DNA from: an uncultured Prevotellamassilia sp. | GTDB taxonomy: Bacteria > Bacteroidota > Bacteroidia > Bacteroidales > Bacteroidaceae | Assembly: GCA_934255485.1 (NCBI GenBank) | Contig: CAKQOG010000005.1 | Location: forward strand, 27,450-91,449 | Direction: 5' to 3' | DNA: 64,000 bases | Shown here: positions 1 through 7,958 of the stretch, one piece after another | How positions within the stretch are numbered: the first letter of the stretch is position 1 | Layout: each line of letters begins with the position of its first letter | Program-made: the position numbers and the translations under genes | Notes under the pieces: generated by a model | Database searches by the model: none | The model's input: the letters and a program-made list of their open reading frames with translations, nothing else | Told to the model about the DNA's origin: nothing

Positions 1-276
1 GATTATACCCATTGGTATTGTAGTGTGAGGAGTGCGCGATGCAACTTCTTTTACATAGGGAATACGCAAAATGATAAGCGACCAACCTTCGTCATATTCA
101 TAACGCGAACGTTCGTCTTTATCTCGAATATCGTCTAAAAAGTAATCAGGTATTTTGAGTTCGTCTATTAAAAATGCCTCATCTTCGGGAGTTGGACATG
201 TTACTTGCACCCAACAATCGGGTTGCCATTCGTCAATGTTTTGTAGCGTTTTGCTATAATTCCAATAAGTGCGCAT
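1..276 (-). CDS. corA: CorA-family magnesium/cobalt transporter, N-terminal part (cut by window edge)
   Basis: Reading the minus strand from the ATG at 276 gives 92 uninterrupted codons that run off the window. The protein starts MRTYWNYSKT and continues with an acidic stretch around residues 30-65 (PEDEAFLIDELKIP, then DDIRDKDERSRYEYDEGW) and the hydrophobic run LIILRIPYV. This matches the cytoplasmic N-terminal domain of CorA divalent-cation channels, where an early acidic segment is followed by a beta-strand with the RIPY pattern. The membrane helices and the GMN selectivity motif would lie beyond the left edge, so transport function is inferred from family resemblance only. It is separated from the copper operon by 321 bp containing a terminator. 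Confidence 0.72.
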   Translation of the reverse strand, partial: MRTYWNYSKTLQNIDEWQPDCWVQVTCPTPEDEAFLIDELKIPDYFLDDIRDKDERSRYEYDEGWSLIILRIPYVKEVASRTPHTTIPMGII

Positions 277-597
277 AAAAAACAAGTCTTTGTTGCTAAG
301 GTGTGAATTACATCGGTTATTAGCACATGTATGTTAGAGCATACCATGTGTTTGTTTCAACACAATAAAGTAAGTCGCACCTATGGCATAGCACTTTGCT
401 GCAACTTGTTTAGTGTTGGACAAAAACCTCTGTATCCGCGTGATAGTCGTCCATTTAGGAATAAATTTTATACTTATTTATGAAGCAACAAGCACTTCAA
501 TCTTGTTACTCCTTGTAAAGTTTTGTAATATTTGGCAAAAGTACGAAAAAAGTCGATAATACACGTATTACCGACTTTTTTTGATGCTAAAGTTGTG
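277..597. other. Gene-free spacer between corA and the copper operon
   Basis: No ORF with recognisable homology is seen. The spacer holds the terminator of the copper operon (546-582). On the minus strand it has a match to the Bacteroidota -7 box (TACTTTTG, 543 down to 536) without a clear -33 box. If that box is used, corA would have a leader of about 250 nt. No riboswitch fold was recognised by eye. Confidence 0.4.
546..582 (-). terminator. Intrinsic terminator of the copper operon
   Basis: Inverted arms AAAAAAGTCG (546-555) and CGACTTTTTT (572-581) enclose a 16-nt loop. The T-run gives a U-tract on either strand. It lies 15 bp beyond the stop of the HMA gene read on the minus strand. Confidence 0.8.
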
Positions 598-930
598 TTA
601 CATTTTGCATTTTGCTGCTGAACCATCAGCCTCAATCTTTTCGTTTTCTTTCACAGTGCGTGCGTCGTAACCAATCTTTTTGAATGCTTTCAAGATGGTT
701 TCAATGCTTGTTTTGTCAGCATCGTATTTGATTGTTACAGTTTGGTTAGGCACATTGGTTTGGATGTCTTTTATGCCCTTTACAAAGCGAAGGTTCTTTT
801 TTATCTTTGTCTCACAGTTGATGCAATGCATCTGTGGTTGTGTTGTAAAAATGGTTGTTTTGATGTCTTTGGCAAGTGCTACAGAGGTGCCAAGGCCCAT
901 CATTAAGAAGAATGATAATAACTTTTTCAT
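598..930 (-). CDS. Periplasmic heavy-metal-associated (HMA) domain protein, putative copper chaperone
   Basis: This 110-residue protein has a signal peptide (residues 1-20, cut after ALA) and one HMA ferredoxin-like domain. Its metal site is MHCINC, with Cys36 and Cys39. The tail KCKM adds another possible thiol/thioether ligand. HMA domains with CxxC carry Cu(I). Because of the signal peptide this copy acts outside the cytoplasm, unlike the HMA domain inside the ATPase encoded next to it. It is the last gene of a three-gene minus-strand operon (receptor, CopA, HMA), 27 bp after copA. Mercury cannot be excluded as ligand, but the CopA-type ATPase favours copper. Confidence 0.85.
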   Translation of the reverse strand: MKKLLSFFLMMGLGTSVALAKDIKTTIFTTQPQMHCINCETKIKKNLRFVKGIKDIQTNVPNQTVTIKYDADKTSIETILKAFKKIGYDARTVKENEKIEADGSAAKCKM

Positions 931-957
931 AATGAAATATGTTGTTTTAATAACGTG

Positions 958-3213
958 TTACAACTTTGCGTAGGCAGAGCGTAAGGAGTTGAGTACCACG
1001 CTCACACTGCTCATAGCCATAGCTGCACCTGCTATCATTGGATTGAGCATACAACCTGTTAAGGGATAAAGCACACCCGCTGCTATAGGCACACTGATAG
1101 CATTGTATATAAATGCCCAAAATAGGTTTTGCCTAATGGTGCGCATGGTGCGTTGCGACAGATGAATGGCTTGTGGGAGTCTTTCAAGGTTGGATGTAAG
1201 TAGCGTAATCATAGCTGTGTTAATGGCTATATCGCTGCCCTGTCCCATTGCCACACTCAAGTTGGCTTGTGCCAAAGCCGCACTATCGTTAATGCCGTCG
1301 CCCACCATTGCCACACACTTTCCTTGTGCCTGCAGTTGCTTTATAAATGTAGCTTTATCAGCGGGTAGCATTTGAGCATCAACGTGCGTTATACCCACTT
1401 GATTGGCTATAACCGATGCAGAACGTTGGTTGTCTCCTGTGAGCATATAGGGGGTAATACCCATTGCTTTCAGTTGGGCTATAGCCTTGGCAGATGTTGG
1501 CTTCACTTCATCGTTGATGGCAAGCATTGCAAGCACTTGCTGCTTATTAGCCATTACCACAATGGTATGGGCTGCTTGCATCCATTGGTCGAGTAATTGC
1601 TGCTGTTGTGGAGTAAAGATAATATTATTATGCTTTATCCACGCTACGTTGCCTACAAAATATTCGCTGCTATTATACACTCCTTGCACACCACTACCTG
1701 CAACCGACTGGAAGTTGGATATTTCTACCATATGTGCCGAATTCAGATACTTGCAGACAGCATTGGCTAATGGGTGTTGCGACTGCTTTTCGAGCGAGAA
1801 TAGCACGTTCTCGGCCTCTTGTTCGCCAGCAAACCAAGTGTCTTCTACTTGTGGTTTACCTTGGGTGATAGTGCCTGTTTTGTCAAGCACCACTGCATCA
1901 ACCTTTTGTGCCGACTCAAGGCAACTTGCATCTTTTATTAATATACCTTTCTTTGCTCCATGTCCCATGCCTACAATGATTGCAGTGGGCGTGGCAAGAC
2001 CCAACGAGCAAGGGCAGGCTATAACTAACACCGATACCATTGAGATTAAGCCATGCGTTAGTCCGGCATGAGGGTCGAGCGTTAGCCAGCAAACAAAGCT
2101 CAACAAGGCTATAGCAATAATTGTAGGAACAAACCAAGCTGCTATTTTGTCTACCAACGACTGTATGGGCACTCTGCTGCCTTGAGCCTCTTGTACCATA
2201 CGAATGATTTGCGCCAAAAGGGTGTCGGTGGGTGCCTTTTCTGCTTTGTAATGTAGCACACCATTCTCGTTGATAGTTCCTGCCATTACTTTGCTACCTA
2301 TGGTTTTGGTTATAGCCACGGGTTCGCCACTAAGCATACTTTCGTCTACATTTGATGTGCCCCATGTTACGCTGCCATCAACTGCTATACGCTCGCCAGG
2401 ACGCACCATTATCACGTCACCTATGGCCACCGCCGAGAGTTTTTTGGCACGCTCTGCACCATTGGGAAACACCACCATCACCTCCTTTGGTTGCAACTGC
2501 ATAAGTTGCTCTATAGCACGGCTGGTGCGATGTTTGGCTCTTGTTTCGAGCAGTCTGCCCAACAAAATAAATGCGGTGATAACACCCACACTATCGAAGT
2601 ATAAGTGGGGCATCATGCCACGACTAACAAACCATTGTGGGAAAAACAAATTGAAGAAGCTATATGCGTAAGACACACTTATGCTCAAGGCTACAAGCGT
2701 ATCCATATTGGCTGTATGGTGCTTTAGGAGTTTCCATGCGGGGGCATAAAACGCTCTGCCATACTTGTAGAGCGAAAAACTGGCTATGAAAAACACCAAT
2801 ATTTCTTGTCCCGAAAACAAATGCTGAAACACACTGAGCAGGAATAAAGGCACGGCTGTTAGCGTGGCTCCTATGGCTCTGTGCTTGGCGGTCGCATAGG
2901 TTTCATCGTAGTTTGCTGGTGCTGCAGATTGCGCTTTTTCTGTTTCGTGTTGGGCTGTTATTTCTTCATCAATAACGAGTTCAAAGCCTATACGGTCTAC
3001 TGCTTTTTGCAAATTTTGAGGCGAACATTTTTGTGGATTGAAGGTAACTTTCGCATTGTTCATTGGCAAATTTACATTTACCTCTTTCACCCCCTCTACC
3101 CTACTCAAGGCTTTGGTTACATGGGCTGAGCACGAAGCGCAACTCATGCCCTTTACGGGATAAGTGTGAGTTTCTACACGCTCACTTGTATGTTGATTAG
3201 CTTGTTCGTTCAT
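958..3213 (-). CDS. copA: Copper-exporting P1B-type ATPase CopA
   Basis: The 751-residue protein is full length for CopA with a single N-terminal metal-binding domain. An HMA domain (about residues 15-80) carries GMSCASC with Cys25/Cys28. The actuator loop has SGEP (295-298). The TM6 metal site is Cys-Pro-Cys at 400-402, followed by Ser where Ala is usual. The phosphorylation motif DKTGT starts at Asp444, the nucleotide-domain HP is at 480-481, and the hinge GDGIND is at 638-643. Tyr703-Asn704 in TM7 and Met/Ser-Ser near 734-736 in TM8 are the P1B-1 determinants for Cu(I). It would pump Cu(I) from the cytoplasm. It sits 10 bp after the TonB receptor gene and 27 bp before the HMA gene. Confidence 0.95.
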   Translation of the reverse strand: MNEQANQHTSERVETHTYPVKGMSCASCSAHVTKALSRVEGVKEVNVNLPMNNAKVTFNPQKCSPQNLQKAVDRIGFELVIDEEITAQHETEKAQSAAPANYDETYATAKHRAIGATLTAVPLFLLSVFQHLFSGQEILVFFIASFSLYKYGRAFYAPAWKLLKHHTANMDTLVALSISVSYAYSFFNLFFPQWFVSRGMMPHLYFDSVGVITAFILLGRLLETRAKHRTSRAIEQLMQLQPKEVMVVFPNGAERAKKLSAVAIGDVIMVRPGERIAVDGSVTWGTSNVDESMLSGEPVAITKTIGSKVMAGTINENGVLHYKAEKAPTDTLLAQIIRMVQEAQGSRVPIQSLVDKIAAWFVPTIIAIALLSFVCWLTLDPHAGLTHGLISMVSVLVIACPCSLGLATPTAIIVGMGHGAKKGILIKDASCLESAQKVDAVVLDKTGTITQGKPQVEDTWFAGEQEAENVLFSLEKQSQHPLANAVCKYLNSAHMVEISNFQSVAGSGVQGVYNSSEYFVGNVAWIKHNNIIFTPQQQQLLDQWMQAAHTIVVMANKQQVLAMLAINDEVKPTSAKAIAQLKAMGITPYMLTGDNQRSASVIANQVGITHVDAQMLPADKATFIKQLQAQGKCVAMVGDGINDSAALAQANLSVAMGQGSDIAINTAMITLLTSNLERLPQAIHLSQRTMRTIRQNLFWAFIYNAISVPIAAGVLYPLTGCMLNPMIAGAAMAMSSVSVVLNSLRSAYAKL

Positions 3214-3223
3214 TGTATTTTTT

Positions 3224-5251
3224 TTAGTATTGTATTCTTATTCCGGCATAAGCCATGGCTCCATGCACGGGGCCCCATACTTGTGTGGCATCAAACTTTT
3301 CGCTCCAAGGATTTTGCGCATTGAGTATAGGCGTTTTTTGCTTGTAATTGGTGAAATTTTCGCCTCCAACGTATATACTAAAGTGTCTGAACCAACGCGT
3401 AATTTGCGCATTGAGTTGTGCATAAGCGGGAAAGCGCGACGACACATCTTCGCCATTAGTTAGTCGGCGTCCACCGCCATTGAGTTGGGCGGTTACATCG
3501 AATTGCCAAAGTTCGAGCGGTGTTTTATAAGAGGCTGTTAGCAAACCTTTGTAGCGATTGGTAAAGGGCTTTTCTTGCACACGGCCGCCTGTGTATTGTC
3601 GCACAAAATTGTATCTGTAAGCGGCAGTTAGCGTCATGCCTCTAAAGAGCGTATAGGTGGCTTCGGCTTGGAGCGTATGCGAGTAGCTGCGATGACCATT
3701 CAAGTTGTGCACATAGATGTGTGCATTGTCGGCATCGTAATCTACCACCACTTGCTCATTAAAGTTTGTAAAATAATACTCTAAGTTAAAGTCGAGTATG
3801 TGTCCACCTAAGGGCATTTTATATTGCATGCTTGCGCCATAGTTCCATGCTCGCTCTTGCTTTAGAGGGTTTATAACCAATTGGCGGTTACTTGCCAATA
3901 GGTAGTTGTGCTCTGCCAACGCATGCACTGTGCGATAACCCTCGCCAGCCGATAAACGGATATTAAAGGAATTGTTTGGCGCATACTTTACGTGAAAACG
4001 TGGGGTAACAAATGTGCCATACACCGAACTGTGGTCGGCACGTAGGCCTGCCATAGCCACAAGTTTGTCGTTGAGGTTATAGGTGTATTGCGCATAAATG
4101 CCAGGGGTTGTTTCGCGCTCTTTATTGCGTGTTGGCGTTTCATCAACAGCATGCACTAACCGATATGCTTGGTTGTAGTAATCATGATTGAGGCTCAATC
4201 CCGTTGAAATGCTATGATATTGGGTAAAATTAGTTTCAAACATCAGCGAGGCATATCCCGCTTTCTGCGTAACGTTGTATAGGCGATCACCATAAGTGGC
4301 ATCGGCATCGTGGTAGTTGCCCGATAAGATTAAAGCAAAATTTGTGCCCTTCTCTTTGTTTAAGATAAATGCGTTTTTGGCAAATGCTGTAAAACGAGTG
4401 GTCTGCATATCTATATCGTAGCGCTTGGCACCGTGGTGAGTAACTGCATGTTGAGTTTGTCCACCCTCTCTTTTCTCAGACAAACCGCTCACGGCTGCCT
4501 GAAAGATGTAGTTATCGCCCACCCAAGCCCAGCGGTTCATGGCATTTACTTGTCTAACCTTTGGCTTGTCAAGAAAGCCGTCGTGGTTTTCGTCATGATG
4601 GGCAAAATTGTCTTCGTAGTGTGCCAAGATGCCAGTGCTCAGTTGGGGCTTTTTGTTGAAATGCACATTGCCATCAAAGTTGGCCTCTATGCGGCTTTTA
4701 CTATCGCCATAAAGGTTAAGTTCGAACGAAGGAGTGGCTTGGGGCTTTTTATATTCCACATTGATTTGTCCCGTTATGCTCTCATAACCATTCTTTACCG
4801 AAGCACTGCCTTTCGACACTTGTATGCTCTGCATCCAGGGGCCAGGTACATAGCCTAAGCCATAAGGCGAGGCTGCACCACGAAAGTCGGGTATGTTTTC
4901 GGTGAGCATCTGCACATAGCTACCCGCCAAGCCTAAAAGCTTTATTTGTTTAGCTCCCGTGGCTGCATCGCTATAGCTCACATCAACCGATGGGTTGGTG
5001 GTAAAACTTTCGCCAAGGTTGCAACATGCGGCCTTAAAGAGTTCGGTGCGCGATAGTACAAAACCATTTTCGGGACCTGTGAGCTTTGAAACAGGCTTTC
5101 GCTTTGCCACCACTTGTGCTTGGTTCAAGTCTTTCTCCTTGGTTGGCACACTGTCTGTGTCAATGTTTTGAGCATTGGCTGTAGCGGCATAAAGCAAAAG
5201 AAAAGCCCCACTTATCAGTCGTTTGTGGTAAAATGTTGCATGCTTTTCCAT
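3224..5251 (-). CDS. TonB-dependent outer-membrane receptor of the copper operon
   Basis: The 675-residue protein has a signal peptide ending ATANAQ (about residue 28), a plug domain (about 55-170) and a C-terminal beta-barrel ending in an aromatic residue (IQY). It lacks the carboxypeptidase-D-like N-terminal extension of SusC receptors. Two features suggest metal handling: a vicinal Cys76-Cys77 pair in the plug, and an EF-hand-like DENHDGFLD loop at 220-228 preceded by histidines. First gene of the operon with copA and the HMA gene, so a copper-related ligand is the best inference. Direction of transport cannot be read from sequence. The start at 5251 gives a good signal peptide and lies about 50 bp downstream of a -7 box. 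Confidence 0.82.
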   Translation of the reverse strand: MEKHATFYHKRLISGAFLLLYAATANAQNIDTDSVPTKEKDLNQAQVVAKRKPVSKLTGPENGFVLSRTELFKAACCNLGESFTTNPSVDVSYSDAATGAKQIKLLGLAGSYVQMLTENIPDFRGAASPYGLGYVPGPWMQSIQVSKGSASVKNGYESITGQINVEYKKPQATPSFELNLYGDSKSRIEANFDGNVHFNKKPQLSTGILAHYEDNFAHHDENHDGFLDKPKVRQVNAMNRWAWVGDNYIFQAAVSGLSEKREGGQTQHAVTHHGAKRYDIDMQTTRFTAFAKNAFILNKEKGTNFALILSGNYHDADATYGDRLYNVTQKAGYASLMFETNFTQYHSISTGLSLNHDYYNQAYRLVHAVDETPTRNKERETTPGIYAQYTYNLNDKLVAMAGLRADHSSVYGTFVTPRFHVKYAPNNSFNIRLSAGEGYRTVHALAEHNYLLASNRQLVINPLKQERAWNYGASMQYKMPLGGHILDFNLEYYFTNFNEQVVVDYDADNAHIYVHNLNGHRSYSHTLQAEATYTLFRGMTLTAAYRYNFVRQYTGGRVQEKPFTNRYKGLLTASYKTPLELWQFDVTAQLNGGGRRLTNGEDVSSRFPAYAQLNAQITRWFRHFSIYVGGENFTNYKQKTPILNAQNPWSEKFDATQVWGPVHGAMAYAGIRIQY

Positions 5252-5302
5252 GTTTCGTCGTGTGTAATAGGTGTTTAGTATTTATGTCTTTTATTCTGAG
5301 TG

Positions 5303-5310
5303 CAAAGTTA
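5303..5310 (-). promoter_or_regulatory. Candidate -7 box for the copper operon
   Basis: The minus strand reads TAACTTTG, a perfect match to TAnnTTTG, about 50 bp upstream of the receptor start. No TTTG-like -33 box is seen at the usual distance, which may mean an activator is needed. Confidence 0.45.
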
Positions 5311-5438
5311 GTGTAGATGCCATGCATAAGCGTTATACAATTTTGTAAAAACGTTGCATCAAAAGGTGTGCTTGCAACATCATCTCTTTGATTAAAAAGC
5401 ATCAAAACGGGATTATTGTTACGCTATAATAGGGCACA

Positions 5439-5580
5439 AGTTGTGTAAGAATGCGCTTATTGTTTGCTCATTGCGGTCGGAATGAGCATTCATTGCGGTC
5501 GGAATGAGCATTCACTGCGGTCGGAATGAACATTCACTGCGGTCGGAATGAACAAACTATAAGCGCATCTTTACACAACT
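5439..5580. repeat. Array A: four 22-bp tandem units inside a 28-bp inverted repeat
   Basis: Units start at 5469, 5491, 5513 and 5535 and share the core TGCGGTCGGAATGA. Unit junctions carry the small palindrome GAATGagCATTC. The left arm (5439-5466) and right arm (5553-5580) are inverted copies agreeing at 25 of 28 positions. An 11-nt segment of the left arm (AAGAATGCGCT, 5447-5457) also has a perfect second complement at 5584-5594, so two alternative hairpins can form. Same architecture as the arrays near 33719, 48981 and 63603 but with a different unit sequence. Confidence 0.9.
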
Positions 5581-5712
5581 TTGAGCGCATTCTTGCCAAA
5601 CAATAATGCGGTTATTTACAAAAGTGCATGCAACTATGCCATACCAACAGAGGGCGAATTGCTCTTGACACCATACAATCTCTTAAAACACCTACTTTTG
5701 AGGGGGTAAAAT

Positions 5713-5736
5713 GGTGTAATAGCAAAATATTACACC
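5713..5736. promoter_or_regulatory. Operator-like inverted repeat upstream of the GntR-operon promoter
   Basis: Perfect 9-bp arms GGTGTAATA (5713-5721) and TATTACACC (5728-5736) flank a 6-bp spacer. It lies 26 bp upstream of the -33 box and shares GTGT/ACAC ends with the palindrome at 5796-5819. Both are 24 bp long, which suggests two sites for one dimeric repressor, most likely the YtrA-type regulator at 7572. Confidence 0.7.
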
Positions 5737-5762
5737 TAAAAAGCTATTTTTCTTCTTTTTTA

Positions 5763-5794
5763 TTTGGAGTGTATGGATATGTTACATATATTTG
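5763..5794 (+). promoter_or_regulatory. Bacteroidota-type promoter of the ABC/GntR operon
   Basis: The -33 box is TTTG (5763-5766) and the -7 box TATATTTG (5787-5794), with a 20-bp spacer. This is a full consensus match for the primary sigma factor of Bacteroidota. Transcription should begin around 5800, inside the second palindrome. Confidence 0.8.
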
Positions 5795-5795
5795 C

Positions 5796-5819
5796 AGTGT
5801 CATACTTAAGTAGTACACT
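5796..5819. promoter_or_regulatory. Operator-like palindrome over the transcription start of the GntR operon
   Basis: The arms are AGTGT and ACACT at the two ends, with the perfect core ACTTAAGT (5804-5811) exactly in the middle. It begins one base after the -7 box, where a bound repressor would block initiation. YtrA-subfamily GntR regulators commonly repress their own ABC operon, so autoregulation by the regulator at 7572 is the likely role. Confidence 0.75.
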
Positions 5820-5861
5820 ATTAAACCATAAAAACAATCATCATTTCAAAACAGCGTTATC

Positions 5862-6698
5862 ATGATTAAAATTCAAAATATCAACTTTAGCTATGGCAGT
5901 AAGCAGCCTATGGTATTCAGCGATTTCTCTTTAAACATTCTGCCTGGTAAGATATATGGGTTATTGGGCAAAAACGGAACTGGCAAAAGCACACTGCTTT
6001 ACTTGATAAGCGGATTGCTACGTGCAGACAAAGGGTGCATAGAATGCAACGAAATGGATGTAACGAAACGCCAACCAGCATTGCTCGAAAACATATTCAT
6101 CGTGCCCGAAGAGTTCGACCTTCCTAACGTTACGATGAAAAGATACGTTAGCATAAATGCTGGCTTTTATCCTAACTTTAGCGAAGATGTGCTATACGAA
6201 TGCTTAAAGGACTTTGAACTGCCTACAAACTTGCGACTTGGCAGCCTTTCGATGGGACAAAAAAAGAAGGCTTTTATGAGTTTTGCACTTGCTACAGGCA
6301 CGCAGTATTTGCTTATGGACGAACCTACCAATGGGTTAGACATCCCTTCGAAAAGCTTGTTCCGTAAAGTAGTATCGAAAAATATGACCGACGAGCGCAC
6401 TATTGTTATCTCTACTCATCAGGTGCGCGACGTGGAGATGCTTATAGACCATGTGGTGATGCTCGAAGGTTCAAAACTACTACTCAACCGCACTATTGCA
6501 GATATTTGCAGTGCTATTCGATTTGAAGAACGCACCATTGGCGAGCCGCTCGACGATGCACTCTATGTGCAACCATCTATGCGTGGTAACACCGTGATTG
6601 TGGAAAACCACGATGAAAATAACGACACATCTATAAACCTTGAAATGCTCTTCAACTGTGCCGAAACAGGCAAGTTGCCAAAGAGTCTTACAATGTAA
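5862..6698 (+). CDS. ABC transporter ATP-binding protein (antibiotic-exporter type)
   Basis: This 278-residue ATPase has Walker A GKNGTGKST (36-44), signature SMGQKKK (130-136), Walker B LLMDEP (150-155) and the switch histidine in STHQ (His186). The signature departs from LSGGQ, as is common in the drug/bacteriocin-export and YtrB-like branches. A C-terminal extension of about 70 residues is acidic and not recognised. First gene of the operon, 23 bp before its permease. It energises the neighbouring membrane protein. The substrate is unknown; envelope-active antimicrobials are an inference from the YtrA-type regulator. Confidence 0.85.
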   Translation: MIKIQNINFSYGSKQPMVFSDFSLNILPGKIYGLLGKNGTGKSTLLYLISGLLRADKGCIECNEMDVTKRQPALLENIFIVPEEFDLPNVTMKRYVSINAGFYPNFSEDVLYECLKDFELPTNLRLGSLSMGQKKKAFMSFALATGTQYLLMDEPTNGLDIPSKSLFRKVVSKNMTDERTIVISTHQVRDVEMLIDHVVMLEGSKLLLNRTIADICSAIRFEERTIGEPLDDALYVQPSMRGNTVIVENHDENNDTSINLEMLFNCAETGKLPKSLTM

Positions 6699-6721
6699 TC
6701 ACCTCAAACAATTAAACAATT

Positions 6722-7558
6722 ATGAACAACTTTAACATACACCGATTTGGCAAACTATTGCGATACGATATTATCAGCAACTATCGCTTTTATCTCGTTC
6801 AGATATTAGGCATTTTCCTGTGGCATTTCTTCAGTCAGTTAGGCATTGTTTACTTTTCTACACGCTATTGGGATCATAATCCTGCATCCTATAGTTCTTT
6901 GCCTATAGACGCTGTTACTTCCACTTGCATTACTGCCTACTTTGCTATTTCATTTCTGCTTCTTGTAGCTATGATGGCACGCACGTTTTCGGTGTTGAGC
7001 ACTAAACCCAAACGCATTAGCTACTTGATGCTACCGGCATCGAACCTTGAAAAGTTCGTATCGAGGTTGCTTATTTACTCTGTAGGTTTTATTATTATCA
7101 ATCCGCTGGTGTTTGTCGTTGCCGACGTGTTACGTGCAGTGGCTTTAGTAGCTATGCCCGTGCATTTGCCACTTGTGTTTACTGCTATTCCCACATTCAT
7201 TAGCAATATCATACTAGAGTCTTGTAGTTTCTATACACATGGAGTGGCAGAAGTTGGCCAATTTAAGTTTTACTACTATATGCTCTATTTTGCATGTTTC
7301 TGTCTCTTTAACTGCATGATATATGTGCTTGGCAGCTTGTATTTCAAAAAGAATGCATTTCTTAAAACAACGGCTATCATGATGCTTGTTGGATTTATCA
7401 TCGCCAACATTCTGCCTATGAGTATGGTAGACTACGATGGCAAGCATGGTTACTTTGGAGGTATGATATATTTGACATTGTTCGTGGCAATTTTACTACT
7501 TTGCTACCGCAAGTTTACACGCACTACTGTAATAAAAAAGAAACTTTGGCGCATATAA
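6722..7558 (+). CDS. ABC transporter membrane subunit
   Basis: The 278-residue protein has about six hydrophobic segments and no signal peptide. It starts with a short amphipathic lead (MNNFNIHRFGKLLRYDI) like that of ABC-2-type permeases. It ends in a basic tail (TTVIKKKLWRI). No sequence motif identifies the substrate. Placement between the ATPase and the GntR regulator, with gaps of 23 and 13 bp, makes it the membrane partner of the ATPase. Confidence 0.75.
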   Translation: MNNFNIHRFGKLLRYDIISNYRFYLVQILGIFLWHFFSQLGIVYFSTRYWDHNPASYSSLPIDAVTSTCITAYFAISFLLLVAMMARTFSVLSTKPKRISYLMLPASNLEKFVSRLLIYSVGFIIINPLVFVVADVLRAVALVAMPVHLPLVFTAIPTFISNIILESCSFYTHGVAEVGQFKFYYYMLYFACFCLFNCMIYVLGSLYFKKNAFLKTTAIMMLVGFIIANILPMSMVDYDGKHGYFGGMIYLTLFVAILLLCYRKFTRTTVIKKKLWRI

Positions 7559-7571
7559 TGAACAAAACTAT

Positions 7572-7958
7572 ATGGCATTTGACGAGGAAAGACCTATTTA
7601 CATACAAATAGCTGAACGTATGTGCGACGAAATTCTCTCTGACACGTATAAAGTGGGCGAAAGGATACCGGGCGTACGCGAATATTCTGCCTTGCTCGAA
7701 GTAAACGTGAACACCACCGTAAAGTCGTACGACTTATTAGCTAAAAAGAACATCATATTTATGAAAAGAGGTTTGGGCTACTATGTTGCAGACAATGCTC
7801 CTCAACTTATTAAAGAAGAGCGAAAGCTACACTTCTCTACCAACATTCTGCCAAGAATTTTTGGGCAAATGAAACTCTTAGGTATATCGTTTGAAGATGT
7901 GGAAAAGGAGTGGAAAACTTTTCTGAATAACGACAAAACAAAAAATGAAAATACATAA
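7572..7958 (+). CDS. GntR-family (YtrA-type) transcriptional regulator
   Basis: This 128-residue protein is a short GntR regulator. A winged helix-turn-helix spans about residues 8-73 (IYIQIAERMCDEIL, RIPGVREYSALLEVNVNTT, GLGYYV). Only about 50 residues follow, too short for a FadR/HutC-type ligand domain, which defines the YtrA subfamily. It lies inside the ABC operon and overlaps the outer-membrane gene by 14 bp, so it is probably made and controlled with it. The palindromes at 5713 and 5796 are its likely binding sites. Confidence 0.88.
   Translation: MAFDEERPIYIQIAERMCDEILSDTYKVGERIPGVREYSALLEVNVNTTVKSYDLLAKKNIIFMKRGLGYYVADNAPQLIKEERKLHFSTNILPRIFGQMKLLGISFEDVEKEWKTFLNNDKTKNENT

Larger units (their letters stand above)
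5252..5861. other. Divergent intergenic region with repeat array and operators
   Basis: This 610-bp region between the copper operon (minus) and the ABC/GntR operon (plus) contains no credible gene. It holds the copper-operon -7 box, the 4 x 22-bp array bracketed by a 28-bp inverted repeat (5439-5580), and the promoter with two operator-like palindromes described separately. Confidence 0.8.

Noticed and set aside
400..402. Ser after the CPC motif of CopA (residues 400-402 of the protein; coordinates here are residue numbers)
   Set aside because: A conservative change next to the metal-binding cysteines; not expected to alter function.
5628..5813. 61-codon ORF upstream of the ABC gene
   Set aside because: It covers the operators and the consensus promoter and has no recognisable protein features.
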